64,000 nucleotides of DNA, from positions 840-64,839 of the forward strand of contig NPFB01000019.1 of assembly GCA_014084085.1 (NCBI GenBank), written 5' to 3'. The DNA is from Hondaea fermentalgiana (lineage: Eukaryota; Sar; Bigyra; Thraustochytrida; Thraustochytriidae). Numbering within the stretch: the stretch's first letter is position 1; the number at the start of each line of letters is the position of its first letter. The notes beneath the pieces were generated by a model. It saw only the letters and a program-made list of their open reading frames with translations, was not told the origin of the DNA and ran no database searches. Both the position numbers and the translations under genes were made by a program. Below, in pieces: positions 48,680 to 58,218 of this stretch.

Positions 48680-50836
48680 ATGGCGTACAACCGTCGCGCC
48701 GTGGTGCAGCTCGTGCGCGAGGCCGAGGGCGCGGGCGCGGGGGGCGAGCCCGGGAAGCGGCTGGAGGCCTGCGAGGAGGGCCTCGCGGAGCTGGCCAAGC
48801 TGCGCGGGCGCCAGGTCCGATGTCTGTGCGTGGCGGGCATGTACAGGAGCGGGAAGAGCTTCTTGCTCAACAAGGTGCTCGAGACGTTGCAGCGCGAGGC
48901 GGCGGAGACATCTGGAAAAGAAGATCTGATACAGGCCATTCAGGGCGGAAATGACGACGACGACGAAGAACTGAATGGGCACGTCGTGGAAGAGCAAAAG
49001 GACGTCTCCGGGTTCCAGGTGGGCAGCACGACCGAGAGCTGCACGCGAGGCATCTGGATGTGCGTGGCTGGAGACTGGATCATCCTCGACAGCGAGGGCC
49101 TTGCCAGTCTTGACCAAGACGAAACGCACGACACAAAGATCTTTTGTCTAGGGCTCTTGCTTTCGTCTTACTTTTTGTACAACAGCACCGGTGTCATTGA
49201 CGAGTCGGCCCTTGACCGCCTCTACATGGTGGGAAAGCTCGCACAGCGCATTAGCAAGAGCAACAAGATTGGATTTAGTCTTTGCTGGGTCCTGCGCGAT
49301 TTTGCTCTCTCGCTTGAAAAGTACGACAACGATCCAAACGCGTACTTTGAGGACGCTCTCCAGGAAAAGGGACGTCGCCCCGGCCAGGACGCGCAGCGGG
49401 CCGAGTTGCGGCGCATCTTTCGCAACCGGCAGTGTCGCACACTTGTCCGTCCTGTCTCGGACGAGCTCGATTTGCAGCGACTCGCGGGCCTTCCTCGCGA
49501 CAGACTTCGCCCGGCCTTTGCGCAACAGCTTGATGACCTCGTCGAGCTTGTTCGGGAAAAGACAAAGCCCAAGTCCATGGGCGGTCAGCCTGTCGACGGG
49601 CCCGTCCTCGGCAAATTTCTCTCGGCGTGTCTGACGTCGCTCAACGAAGGCGCTGTGCCGGACATCAAAAAGACTTTCGAGTACGTCGCTGAGCAAACGT
49701 ACGCAGAGACCCTCGAAGAAGCCGAGGCGCTCTATCGGGATACTGTGCAAGCTCAGGCGGATTCCGTCGCGACATGGCTAGATTTTGTTCGCTTGCACGA
49801 GGCTGCGCGCTCCGAAGCCCTGCAGCTCTTTCTCAACCCGGGCGCCCTTGACACTGCTGCAAAAACAGTTTACATGGATAAGTTGCGCGCACGCGCGGCT
49901 GAATTGATGCAAGACACGTGGCGGCGCATCGCCATGGGAAGCGAGGCGCGGTCCAAGGAATTCTGCGCGGCGAATCTTGATGCCAAGGCAGCGCTTGACG
50001 CCGACACGATCGCAACGTCAACAAAGCACAATCCCGCGCTCGGACCGGAACAAGACAGGATATTCAAGGAGCACCTGGCGGGCCCCGTCGTGGCTCAAAC
50101 GCTCCTCCCTGAAGTTACAAAGCTCGAAGCCTCGGTCTCCACGCTTCGGGATGCCCTCGCCGATGCCAAAGCCATTATTGACGAGATGCGGACCGCGCAC
50201 GCTGAGACGAAAAAGGAATTGAGCGAGTCGCTTGAACGAGTCGAGCGCGAACGTACGCGGGTGGACGAGGCGCACGCCAAGACAGAGCGTGTCGAGACAC
50301 AGGCCCGCGAGGATCGTGAACGTGCTTCTGAAACGATTGAAAATCTCTCGCAAGAGCGCGCCCGACTCGCCGAGGCGCTCCAGCAAGCAGAGCGTGAAAT
50401 GACCGAGCGCCAGCGCCTCTTGGACGATGCACAAAGAGCCCTCGAGGAGGAGCGCGCCCTCTCGAAAGAACTGCGCGCGCGTGCAGTGGCTGCTGAAGAA
50501 GCGGGCAAGACGTATCGCGCGGACGCCGACGAAAGAATCAAGGATCTCGAGGAGAACAATGAGATTCTTCGCGATGATATCGACAAGATCATTACAGCCG
50601 CCGAGCTTGAAAAAGAGGAGGCTGACGAGAACCGCGAGCGCTTCGAGGCAGCCCATACGCGAGCCCAGGTAGAACAGACAGTCCGCGAACTCGTCCACGA
50701 GGTCGAGACCTCGCAGCTCTCGCGACAGCTGCAGCGTCTGCGCGACGAGCGCGAGGCGATCTCGACGCAGCTTCAAGACTTTCATTTACGCGTGTCCACT
50801 TTGCCTGAGATATTTCAGGAACACTTGTTTGTTTGA
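48680..50836 (+). CDS. Guanylate-binding-protein (GBP)-type large GTPase
   Basis: The ATG at 48680 (MAYNRRAVVQLVREAEGAGA) gives 718 residues. The G domain (about 30-350) shows GBP features: P-loop GMYRSGKS (53-60), DSEG in place of DxxG, the GBP signature WVLRDF that replaces NKxD, and an acidic insert (about 89-108). The helical middle (about 360-490) is followed by a very long coiled coil (about 500-715). GBP family GTPases are known from animals (interferon-induced) and as GBP-like proteins in plants and protists, acting in membrane remodelling. No CaaX box is present, so it is not prenylated in the animal GBP1 manner. The immune role of animal GBPs should not be assumed. The gap just upstream leaves the 5' UTR unknown. 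Confidence 0.75.
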   Translation: MAYNRRAVVQLVREAEGAGAGGEPGKRLEACEEGLAELAKLRGRQVRCLCVAGMYRSGKSFLLNKVLETLQREAAETSGKEDLIQAIQGGNDDDDEELNGHVVEEQKDVSGFQVGSTTESCTRGIWMCVAGDWIILDSEGLASLDQDETHDTKIFCLGLLLSSYFLYNSTGVIDESALDRLYMVGKLAQRISKSNKIGFSLCWVLRDFALSLEKYDNDPNAYFEDALQEKGRRPGQDAQRAELRRIFRNRQCRTLVRPVSDELDLQRLAGLPRDRLRPAFAQQLDDLVELVREKTKPKSMGGQPVDGPVLGKFLSACLTSLNEGAVPDIKKTFEYVAEQTYAETLEEAEALYRDTVQAQADSVATWLDFVRLHEAARSEALQLFLNPGALDTAAKTVYMDKLRARAAELMQDTWRRIAMGSEARSKEFCAANLDAKAALDADTIATSTKHNPALGPEQDRIFKEHLAGPVVAQTLLPEVTKLEASVSTLRDALADAKAIIDEMRTAHAETKKELSESLERVERERTRVDEAHAKTERVETQAREDRERASETIENLSQERARLAEALQQAEREMTERQRLLDDAQRALEEERALSKELRARAVAAEEAGKTYRADADERIKDLEENNEILRDDIDKIITAAELEKEEADENRERFEAAHTRAQVEQTVRELVHEVETSQLSRQLQRLRDEREAISTQLQDFHLRVSTLPEIFQEHLFV

Positions 50837-51118
50837 AGACGATGTAGTTGTTGGAGGCATTGCGGCAAGAAGGTAAACGAAATCGAGTGATCGGCCGATC
50901 GCACGATTATTCAGGTTGCCTTAGTTTAGCTTTTTTCCTTTTTTTGAGGGGGGAGAAGTTTGGGGGCCAAGGCGAGGAGGAGAGTAACCATTCTCTTTTC
51001 TTGTGACTCAAACGAACTCTTTTGTTCTGATTGTTGTTTTCTTTCTTTCTTCTTCTTTCATTTATAAAACTAGAAATTGGTCTCTACAAACCTTTGTCGC
51101 GCATGCACAGTGATCGAA
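50837..51118. other. Convergent 3' flanks
   Basis: T-rich 282 bp between GBP-type and TRAP1 stop codons; no gene. Confidence 0.6.
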
Positions 51119-53218
51119 TTAGTTGCTCTTCTTGAGGAGATCCTCGAGAAGCTTGTTGAGGCGCGGGAGCATGGTACGCGGGTCGTCGACAAGGCCCGCA
51201 GCGATCAAAGCGTTGTCGTAAAGCTGACGAGCGAGCGAGCGCGCAAGAGCCGTATCAGACTTGCGGTAGGCGTTGAGCTTGTGGACGATGGGGTGCTTGA
51301 GGTTGAGCTCCATCTGCTGCTTGGGCATGTCGTTGGCCGCGTTCGAGCCGTCGCGACCTTGCTGCACCATGCGCATCATGCGCCGGAGCGCAGCGGACTC
51401 GTGGTCCACGACAATCGCGGGAGAGCTCTTGAGACGCGTGCTGGCGCTAACCTTGAGCAGCACGTCATCCAATTCGGTCTTGAACCAGTCCTGAAGAGCC
51501 TCGGCCTCGGCCTTTTCAAGCTCCGGGAGCTCCTCGACCTTGTCTTCCTTGGACTCGTCCTTGTCCTTGGCGTCCTTGTCCTTGTCATCATCAGAGCGCG
51601 TCTTCTTCAGCTCGCTGAGGTCGACATCGCCAGACTCGGCGGCGACAAAGCGCTTGTCACCGTACTCACCGAGCGAAGACATTACAAAGTCGTCAATAGC
51701 GTTGTAAAGGAAGAGCACCTCGACGTTGGCGTCCTTGAAGACCTCGTAGTAAGGGCTCGCCAGGGCCGCCTCGCGGCTGGGCGCCGAAAGGTAGTAGATC
51801 TTGTCCTGAGCCACATCGCAGCGCGAAATGTACTCATCAAAGGAAGTCATCTTGCCGTCCGGGGTCTCGCTGCTCGAAAAGCGGAGAAGCTTGGCAATAT
51901 CGCGGGAATTCTCCATGTCAGAAGCCGCGCCCTCCTTGAAAAAGTTGGCGTACTCCGGGAAGACCTTTTCGTTGTAGTTCTCCGGGTTCTTCTTGGCCTC
52001 AGTGTTGAAGAGGCCAATCACGCGGCGCGTAAGTGCGCGGCGAATGTTGATGAGCAGACGCTGGTCCTGGAGAGTCTCGCGGGAAAGGCTAATGGGGAGA
52101 TCCTCCGAGTCGACGACACCCTTGACGAAGCGCATCCACTCGGGCAAAAGCTTGTCAGTGTTAGCCTCAAGCAGCACCTTGCGCGAGTAGAGGCTGACAC
52201 CGTGCTTCATGCGGCCAGCACCCATTCGCTCACTGTGGAAAGAAGGCACAAAGAGGAGCGCCTTGAGGTCGATCGGCGCGTCCGTTTTGAAGTGCAGGCG
52301 CAGCATCGGCTCGTCAAAGGCGTTGGCCACAAAGCGGTAAAAGTTGTTGTACTCTTCATCCGAGATGCTCGACTTGTCGCGCGCCCAGATGGCAGAGACT
52401 TCGTTGGCCTGCTTGTCGTTGACCATGACGGGGAAACCGACATAGTTCGAGTACTTGTGGATGATGCCCTTAATGCGGTCGGCGTCCGTGTACTCTTCCT
52501 TTTGGTCGTCCTTGAGGTGGATGACAATCTTGGTACCAAAGTCACCCATCTCCTCGTTGCTGACCTCCTCGATGCTAAAGTCATCCGTGCCCGCGGAGCG
52601 CCAAACATGGCCGACAGCGTCGGGGCCATTCACGGCGCTGCGCGAGTACACCTCGAGCTCCTTGCCGACCATAAAGGCACTGTAAAAGCCAACACCAAAC
52701 TGTCCAATGACATTTTTGCCCACATCCTGGTCCTTGCCGTGCGACTCCACAAAGGCTTTGGAACCAGAGCGAGCGATGGTGCCGAGGTTCTCGAGCATCT
52801 CCTCCTTGGTCATGCCCACACCATTGTCCGTAATGGTCAGCGTGGCGGCGTCCTTGTCCGTCTTGAGCGTGATGCGGAGCTCGCCCTCTGGCGTCTGCAC
52901 CTTGCCGTCCTCGCCGGCGGTCTGCATGTGGCGCAGCTTCTCGAGCGCATCGGCGGCGTTCGACACGAGTTCACGCAGGAAGATTTCCTTTTCCGTGTAG
53001 ATCGAGTTGGTCACGATATCCAGCAACTTGGACGTCTCTGCCTTGAACTCGAACTTTTCGCTCTTCTTGCCGCTCGCGTCGCCGCTCAGCGCGCGCACGG
53101 CCTCGGCCTTGATCTGCCCGCTCGCGGCGCCGGCACGGAGTCCGAGACGCCCCGCGGCGCCGAGTCTGGCGCCCGCGCCGGCGCGGGCCAGCCGCGCGGC
53201 AGCAGTTCTCCCGAGCAT
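51119..53218 (-). CDS. TRAP1: Mitochondrial HSP90 (TRAP1-like)
   Basis: The ATG at 53218 (MLGRTAAARLARAGAGARL) gives 699 residues with a clear Arg/Ala-rich presequence (about 1-45). The frame is open further upstream, but that extension lacks a presequence character. The N-terminal ATPase domain has ELVSNAADALEKLR, DNGVGMTKEEM, GTIARSGS and the lid GQFGVGFYSAFMV. The middle domain has FHSERMGAGRMKHGVSLYSR and the catalytic-loop Arg in SLSRETLQDQ. A Lys/Asp/Glu-rich linker of about 25 residues (DDDKDKDAKDKDESKEDK) precedes the C-terminal dimerisation domain. TRAP1 lacks a MEEVD tail, and this protein ends LLKKSN. TRAP1 chaperones mitochondrial client proteins. The internal charged linker is longer than in animal TRAP1. 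Confidence 0.85.
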   Translation of the reverse strand: MLGRTAAARLARAGAGARLGAAGRLGLRAGAASGQIKAEAVRALSGDASGKKSEKFEFKAETSKLLDIVTNSIYTEKEIFLRELVSNAADALEKLRHMQTAGEDGKVQTPEGELRITLKTDKDAATLTITDNGVGMTKEEMLENLGTIARSGSKAFVESHGKDQDVGKNVIGQFGVGFYSAFMVGKELEVYSRSAVNGPDAVGHVWRSAGTDDFSIEEVSNEEMGDFGTKIVIHLKDDQKEEYTDADRIKGIIHKYSNYVGFPVMVNDKQANEVSAIWARDKSSISDEEYNNFYRFVANAFDEPMLRLHFKTDAPIDLKALLFVPSFHSERMGAGRMKHGVSLYSRKVLLEANTDKLLPEWMRFVKGVVDSEDLPISLSRETLQDQRLLINIRRALTRRVIGLFNTEAKKNPENYNEKVFPEYANFFKEGAASDMENSRDIAKLLRFSSSETPDGKMTSFDEYISRCDVAQDKIYYLSAPSREAALASPYYEVFKDANVEVLFLYNAIDDFVMSSLGEYGDKRFVAAESGDVDLSELKKTRSDDDKDKDAKDKDESKEDKVEELPELEKAEAEALQDWFKTELDDVLLKVSASTRLKSSPAIVVDHESAALRRMMRMVQQGRDGSNAANDMPKQQMELNLKHPIVHKLNAYRKSDTALARSLARQLYDNALIAAGLVDDPRTMLPRLNKLLEDLLKKSN

Positions 53219-53738
53219 CGTCTCTCTCGCGCGCGCTGCCTCGTCTCTCCGCTCGCGCTGCTCGCGCTGCGCAGGGGCTTTCGGCTTTGCGCTTTCGGCT
53301 TTGCGCGCGACTCGTCTTGCTTGCTTGGCATCCGCAAAAACTTCGACCAAGCCAGAAAAAAGCGATGGCCAAGAATTCTAGAACGGCCTCTCGCGCGCGA
53401 GCGAGCGACTGGGGACAACGCATTTTCGGACGCTGCTGGGCAACGCAATTTCAGGGTTCCTGGGACTTGGCCGCAGGCGAGCAAGAGAAGAGCGCCATTG
53501 TGACCGGCAAGAGCTCCTTTCTCTGGGGATGGACCAGCTGCAGAAGCCTTAGCGTGTGTGGTTTAGATTTGATCCAACTGACAGATGGTCTTGCTTGCAA
53601 AATGGAGTTTGGTGCCGCATCGCGCAGCATTGGAGCGAGAAGCTGCAGCTGCAGCTGCTGCCCAAGAACCAATGAGCACAACGAGAGGAAAATCGTAGGA
53701 CAATAAGGATAAGAAATGGTGGTTGGTTTACTTTCTAC
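53219..53738. other. Intergenic region
   Basis: 5' flank of TRAP1 and 3' flank of the small gene; a GC-rich first half with shadows of the TRAP1 frame, no supported gene. Confidence 0.5.
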
Positions 53739-53951
53739 TTACAGCTGCTGCACCTCGGGCGGCGGGGTCAAGCCGGCGTCCTCGAGCGCGACGACAACGT
53801 CCTTGCAGGTCTCGTATTCTGCCGTGGCCTCGACCGTGGGGAGACCGCCGGTGCCCTTTGGGGTCCAGTTGCCCTCGCCAAAGACCTTGTCGAGGGCCTC
53901 CTTGTCGGCGTTGCGACGAGGGTCGATGTTCAACACGGAGTAGGACGGCAT
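53739..53951 (-). CDS. Small hypothetical protein (70 aa)
   Basis: From the ATG at 53951 (MPSYSVLNIDPRRNADKEAL) the frame encodes 70 residues of ordinary composition, ending PPPEVQQL before TAA. A GNWTPKGTGGLPTVEATAEYE segment looks like a compact beta/alpha domain. The frame sits on the minus strand with ATG preceded by a pyrimidine-rich stretch. I recognise no family. It could also be the terminal exon of a longer gene. Confidence 0.45.
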   Translation of the reverse strand: MPSYSVLNIDPRRNADKEALDKVFGEGNWTPKGTGGLPTVEATAEYETCKDVVVALEDAGLTPPPEVQQL

Positions 53952-54685
53952 CTTTCTTTTTTCTTGACCGGGTATTCGAGGTAGGTAGGCGTGGACTTGT
54001 TGGTGATTGCTTTGGATAGTTTGCTTGGGAGTTTCGGATTTGCTTTGGCCTAGCCTTCGCGCCTGCCTCGTCTCGTCTCGCCTCTGCTTCTGCTTTGCCT
54101 CGGCCGCATTCTCGTTGCCTCAAGCCCGAGGAATCAATATCGCTCTTTCATTGTCGTCAACGATCGCGACGTGAAGTTCTCCGTGAAGCCCAGCGCGGCC
54201 AAGTGTTTATCGAGATTGTCGAGGCCCTGAGACGGTTCTGAGGCTTTGCGCAAGTCGCGGGGACCGCATGCAGAACAGTGTGCTCGCAGCACGCGTGCAG
54301 AAAGAGCCCACTCGAGAGGCTCATCTGCAAACGCCTGCCCCCAGAGTCCGCGACGAAGCACAGCATTTGTAACGGCGGAAAGCGTTACGAGCGGGTAGCG
54401 GTTACGCGCTCTCAGGACGGTCGAAGAGCTGCAGCACGAATCCGTTATGGCGCAGGCAGGAGATTGTAGAAGAAGCTTCAAGTTGCACTTGTTAGTATAG
54501 GTGAAGCCTTGCAGTGTCGGTATGATTTTACACGAGCGCAGAAAACATGAGGGGTGCGCTAGCTTTCGCTGGCAAGGTTTTTTCCGGAAGCAAGCTGAGG
54601 GGGAGGAGGATCAAATAACAAGCTCCAGCTTGACAGCAAGAAGCTCTCGCCATACCAAGAGTAGAGCATTTGCAATCGAGACGTA
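53952..54685. other. Intergenic region, no supported gene
   Basis: A minus-strand frame ending at 54134 has a protein-like end (DNLDKHLAALGFTENFTSRS) but no ATG in reach, so I do not call it. Exons of an unrecognised spliced gene are possible. Confidence 0.35.
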
Positions 54686-55870
54686 ATGATCATGACGCTG
54701 CAGCGGCGACGGCAGCAGCGAGAGCAGCAGCATGCGCAATCGCCGCGAAGCAGACAGCCGCGTGCGGGCCGGAGGATTGCAGCCAAGGCCGTCGCGGCTG
54801 CGACAACTGGAAAGGCAGCCGCGCGACGGCGAGGGCTCGCAAAACGCGAAAGCAGAGCTGTGCGCGTGGGCGGTCGTCGTATCCTCGTTACAGATGATCG
54901 AACTGAGCTCGCAAAAGACATCCTTGGAGTCCCAGCACGACTTGAAACACCGCAGCTTGACGACACTGCCATCTTGAGCTTTGAAGATATCGACGATAGC
55001 AATGAAAACGATGATCATGGGAGGCTGGGTTCGATCTCTGATGCGGAGTCTTTTGAGAGCGGCAGCGAGCTTGGATCGTACGAAGCCAATGACGAAAACG
55101 ACGGCGATGACGCCGAAAGCGCTGCGCATCGTCCGAGTTTGATTCCGCATTTTCAAGCCCGCACCGAGGAGGGCTTTTCGCAGTCCCGTCGTGAGAGCAC
55201 GCCAAGCAAACTGTATCAAAAACGCGATCCAAAACTTAAAGATCAACAAGAACGCGCGGTTCCAGGAGGCTCAAAGCAAAACGACGGACAGCACGTTCCG
55301 CGACGACAAGGCCGCAAAAAAGGCAACGAAGACTCCTCCAAAGAGAACGAGAGCAAGGACCTTATCGAAACACAATCTCAACGACGTCTCTCGCTCGAGG
55401 AGTTTGTGCAGGCCAAGGAGAAGGACCTGAAACGACGTACCGCTGTCCGTCTCAAGCAAAGTAAACGCGAGCAAAAGCAGTTGAAAGCGCGCGAGAATGA
55501 ATTGAAGGCGAAACAACAAGCAGCAGAGGCCCAGGAAATGCGGTCACGTAAGGCACGCAATCTTCAACGCGGTGCAGAACATATTCAGGAACAGCAGAGA
55601 CGGAGACAGCAGGCTCGCGCTGAGGCCCAAAAGGAAGCGAAAAGAGTTGAAACATTTTGTCAAGAGGCATTTGCTGAGAAAAAGGCCAAGGCAGACGAAC
55701 AACGTGCCCAGCTGCAGAAATGGAGAAGGAAAAAACAAGAGCTCGAACAGAACTTTCTCGTTGGGGTGGTGCTCCCTGATGAATATGCGGCGCCTGACGC
55801 CAAAGCGGATCCGGAACTTTTCGGAACGGACTTGCTCACTCGCCACCTGGGATACAAAGTCACAGAGTAG
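54686..55870 (+). CDS. Coiled-coil protein of unknown function
   Basis: The ATG at 54686 (MIMTLQRRRQQREQQHAQS) gives 394 residues. The N-terminus is Arg/Ala/Gln-rich, residues about 75-155 are acidic and Ser-rich, and about 225-350 form a highly charged, continuous helix rich in Lys, Arg, Glu and Gln (RLKQSKREQKQLKARENELK). The C-terminal 35 residues are less charged (VGVVLPDEYAAPDAK and a GYKVTE end). This layout is common in centriole and cilium proteins, but no family is recognisable. Its stop is only 5 bp from the stop of the convergent TMTC gene, so the transcripts almost certainly overlap. Confidence 0.6.
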   Translation: MIMTLQRRRQQREQQHAQSPRSRQPRAGRRIAAKAVAAATTGKAAARRRGLAKRESRAVRVGGRRILVTDDRTELAKDILGVPARLETPQLDDTAILSFEDIDDSNENDDHGRLGSISDAESFESGSELGSYEANDENDGDDAESAAHRPSLIPHFQARTEEGFSQSRRESTPSKLYQKRDPKLKDQQERAVPGGSKQNDGQHVPRRQGRKKGNEDSSKENESKDLIETQSQRRLSLEEFVQAKEKDLKRRTAVRLKQSKREQKQLKARENELKAKQQAAEAQEMRSRKARNLQRGAEHIQEQQRRRQQARAEAQKEAKRVETFCQEAFAEKKAKADEQRAQLQKWRRKKQELEQNFLVGVVLPDEYAAPDAKADPELFGTDLLTRHLGYKVTE

Positions 55871-55875
55871 ACGTG

Positions 55876-58218
55876 TCAGACTGACTCTACAGGTGCGCTT
55901 TCCTCTGCCTCCAAGAGGTCCTGAACTCTTTTCATACTATCCATGATACTTGGGTGGTCCCCGGCGAGCTTGTGCGCGCCCATGTACAATTCTTGGGCAG
56001 CCAGGAGGTTTCCTTGAACCTCGTGCAGCCAGCCAGCGTTTGCCATGACGAGCCCGTTGTTTGGCTCCGCTTCGAGTGCCCGTGCCATGAGCTCCTGGGC
56101 ACGTTCGAGTCCGCTTACCTCGGTACCATTCGGAAAAGTGAACTTGACATTGTCAGCACCATAGGTGAGAACAGCGTGCAACCATCCCTGAACTGCTGCA
56201 TTCGAAAGGACTGCCCCGGACACTTCGCGAATGGCCTGAGCTCGTTCCCACAAGGTCAGAGCAGTCTGAGTGTCATCGCGGGCTCGCGCAAAGAGTGCCA
56301 TTTCATTCAGCACATTGCCGTGCACGAGCTTTTCCGGAGAATCAAGAGGCAAATCATCGCTTCGTCGCAGCGCTTCTTCGAAAGTGGCCAAAGCTTCCTT
56401 CGCGTGGTCGATCTCGCCGGATTCATTCGCCTTTAGTACGAGAAGTCTCGCGAGCGCATAGTGCGCAAGAGGAACCTTCGGGCAATTTTTCGATGCGTGC
56501 TCGGCCACTTCCAGTGCTTCTAGTACTTGTGAAGGCCCTGCACCTCCCTGCGCGATCTCCACGCGCGAAGCAAGGATGTCCGCAAGACTCGCTTTGCCAC
56601 GGCAGTGCTCTGGATCGACCGAGAGGAGCTCGCGCAGGGCATGCATGGCTTCTGTATCATTACCCAACTTTCGCGCCACGACGCTGAGATTGAGCCACGC
56701 TGTCACAAAGCGAGGGTGCAGACTTGTCGCCCTCAAAAAGAGTTCGCGCGCCGTTACGAGCTTTGTATGATTCGAATCATCCTGCATATACATGTATCCT
56801 ACGTTGCTTAGCGCGCCGATGTTGGTGGGATGTTCGCGCAAGCCAGCCTCGAAAAGAGTCACGTCACTCATCCAGTCCTTGTTGCGCTCGACTGTCCATA
56901 CAGACAGAAACGAGACGTAGATTGCAAGGAAAAGGCAGAGGACTCGATACGTACGCTTCCAAGCATGACGAGATCGATGCAAAACGAGCGCTAGAAGCAC
57001 GCATGCGCCGACACTTGGAATGTAGAGCAAACGTTCCGCGAGAATGGCTCCGATTGGGAAAAGTACGTTGGACGCGGGGACAAAAGGCAACAGAGACAGC
57101 GCCAAGATACGTGCGAGCCTCTTATCCCGCCACACCATGGCCATAGTGCAAACCAAAAGGAGCAAGGCGTATGCACAAACGCTCAGTGGGCTAGGAGTCT
57201 CGTGAAGAGGCACCGTTCCAAATCCGTGGTGGTACGAGAGCCCTCGAGGGTAAATGAGAAGCTTTAGATACAGAGCGTGCGTGTGGGCGTACGAACAAAT
57301 GCGCGTCCATAGGCTCGGTTCGAGCGCAATGTGATTCTCCATTACTGTCCATGCGTAAAGACCTTTTCCTTGGTGCAAGGCAAGTCGCGTACGAACAGCC
57401 ATTGCGATGACAGCGACAAGCATGGCGACCCGCGCAGCACTAGGCTTGCCTCTCCAGCTCAAGAGCTCTGAGAAAATACAGTAACCCAACGCGGTGAGTC
57501 CGGTTTCCTTGCAGAGCGTCGACACAATCGCGAGAGCCGCTGCTACACTGGCGATCCGATACCTTTCGTAAACACCAATGGCAAGAATGAAGAAAATAGA
57601 GGCGAGGATGTCTGCACGACCCACGAGGCCAGCGACTGCCTCGGTGTGTATCGAATGGACTGCGAATAAGAGGGCCGCCGCCGTGCAGGGCAGGGCGACA
57701 GCGTCCATGGGCTCTTCTTCTGAATGCCTTGACTCTGATTGTACAATGTGTTTTGACGACTGTCTTCCTCGTTCCTTTTTACCATTGCTCGGATTCGCCA
57801 CTATTGGCCGCTGTTCGGGCGCTTCGTTCTGTGCGAGCAGCAGCACGGCGCAGAGCCAGCCCACGAGGGCGCTTGCGAGCGCGTGCAGGAGCACGTTGGT
57901 CTCGTGAAAGGGTCGCGGGTTTACGTAGGCGTTGCCATGACCGTCGAGGATTCTGCCCCTGTACGCGTCGAGCCGAAAGGTCCATACCGCCAAGGGTCTG
58001 TAGCTCCTGTGCGACTTGTCGTGGTCCATGGCATCGCCCCAAAAGTCATTTTTGAGCAGGTCCAGGTCCCAGAGGTCTCCGCGGAGGCCAACAAGGACAT
58101 CGCGGTTGCCGCGTATCGCGCGCACGTCGTCCCAGACGAAGCCGCACTCCAGCGTCCCCGCGTACACGGCCGTTGCAGCCGCAGCTGCGGCCGCGACCCC
58201 TGCTGCCACCAGCCGCAT
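55876..58218 (-). CDS. TMTC-family O-mannosyltransferase-like protein (TMTC1-4 type)
   Basis: The ATG at 58218 (MRLVAAGVAAAAAAATAVYA) gives 780 residues; the frame extends 9 codons further but without an ATG. The N-terminal half has about ten hydrophobic helices with GT-C features: the first luminal loop has CGFVWDDVRAIRGNRDV, an acidic DD pair as in the family, then SHRSYRPLAVWTFRLD and HSIHTEAVAGLVGRADILAS. The DUF1736 region has YPRGLSYHHGFGTVPL. The C-terminal half carries TPRs (about 480-770), for example NIGALSNVGYMYMQ and RFVTAWLNLSVVARKLG. In animals TMTC1-4 O-mannosylate cadherins in the ER. The target in this organism is unknown. The TPRs would lie in the ER lumen. Confidence 0.85.
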   Translation of the reverse strand: MRLVAAGVAAAAAAATAVYAGTLECGFVWDDVRAIRGNRDVLVGLRGDLWDLDLLKNDFWGDAMDHDKSHRSYRPLAVWTFRLDAYRGRILDGHGNAYVNPRPFHETNVLLHALASALVGWLCAVLLLAQNEAPEQRPIVANPSNGKKERGRQSSKHIVQSESRHSEEEPMDAVALPCTAAALLFAVHSIHTEAVAGLVGRADILASIFFILAIGVYERYRIASVAAALAIVSTLCKETGLTALGYCIFSELLSWRGKPSAARVAMLVAVIAMAVRTRLALHQGKGLYAWTVMENHIALEPSLWTRICSYAHTHALYLKLLIYPRGLSYHHGFGTVPLHETPSPLSVCAYALLLLVCTMAMVWRDKRLARILALSLLPFVPASNVLFPIGAILAERLLYIPSVGACVLLALVLHRSRHAWKRTYRVLCLFLAIYVSFLSVWTVERNKDWMSDVTLFEAGLREHPTNIGALSNVGYMYMQDDSNHTKLVTARELFLRATSLHPRFVTAWLNLSVVARKLGNDTEAMHALRELLSVDPEHCRGKASLADILASRVEIAQGGAGPSQVLEALEVAEHASKNCPKVPLAHYALARLLVLKANESGEIDHAKEALATFEEALRRSDDLPLDSPEKLVHGNVLNEMALFARARDDTQTALTLWERAQAIREVSGAVLSNAAVQGWLHAVLTYGADNVKFTFPNGTEVSGLERAQELMARALEAEPNNGLVMANAGWLHEVQGNLLAAQELYMGAHKLAGDHPSIMDSMKRVQDLLEAEESAPVESV

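Noticed and set aside
47053..48939. 628-codon minus-strand frame
   Set aside because: The N-terminal part crosses an N gap and is Arg-rich; the epoxide hydrolase begins at 48237.
54134..54481. 115-codon minus-strand frame
   Set aside because: No ATG in reach (TTG start) and it overlaps the promoter of the plus-strand coiled-coil gene.
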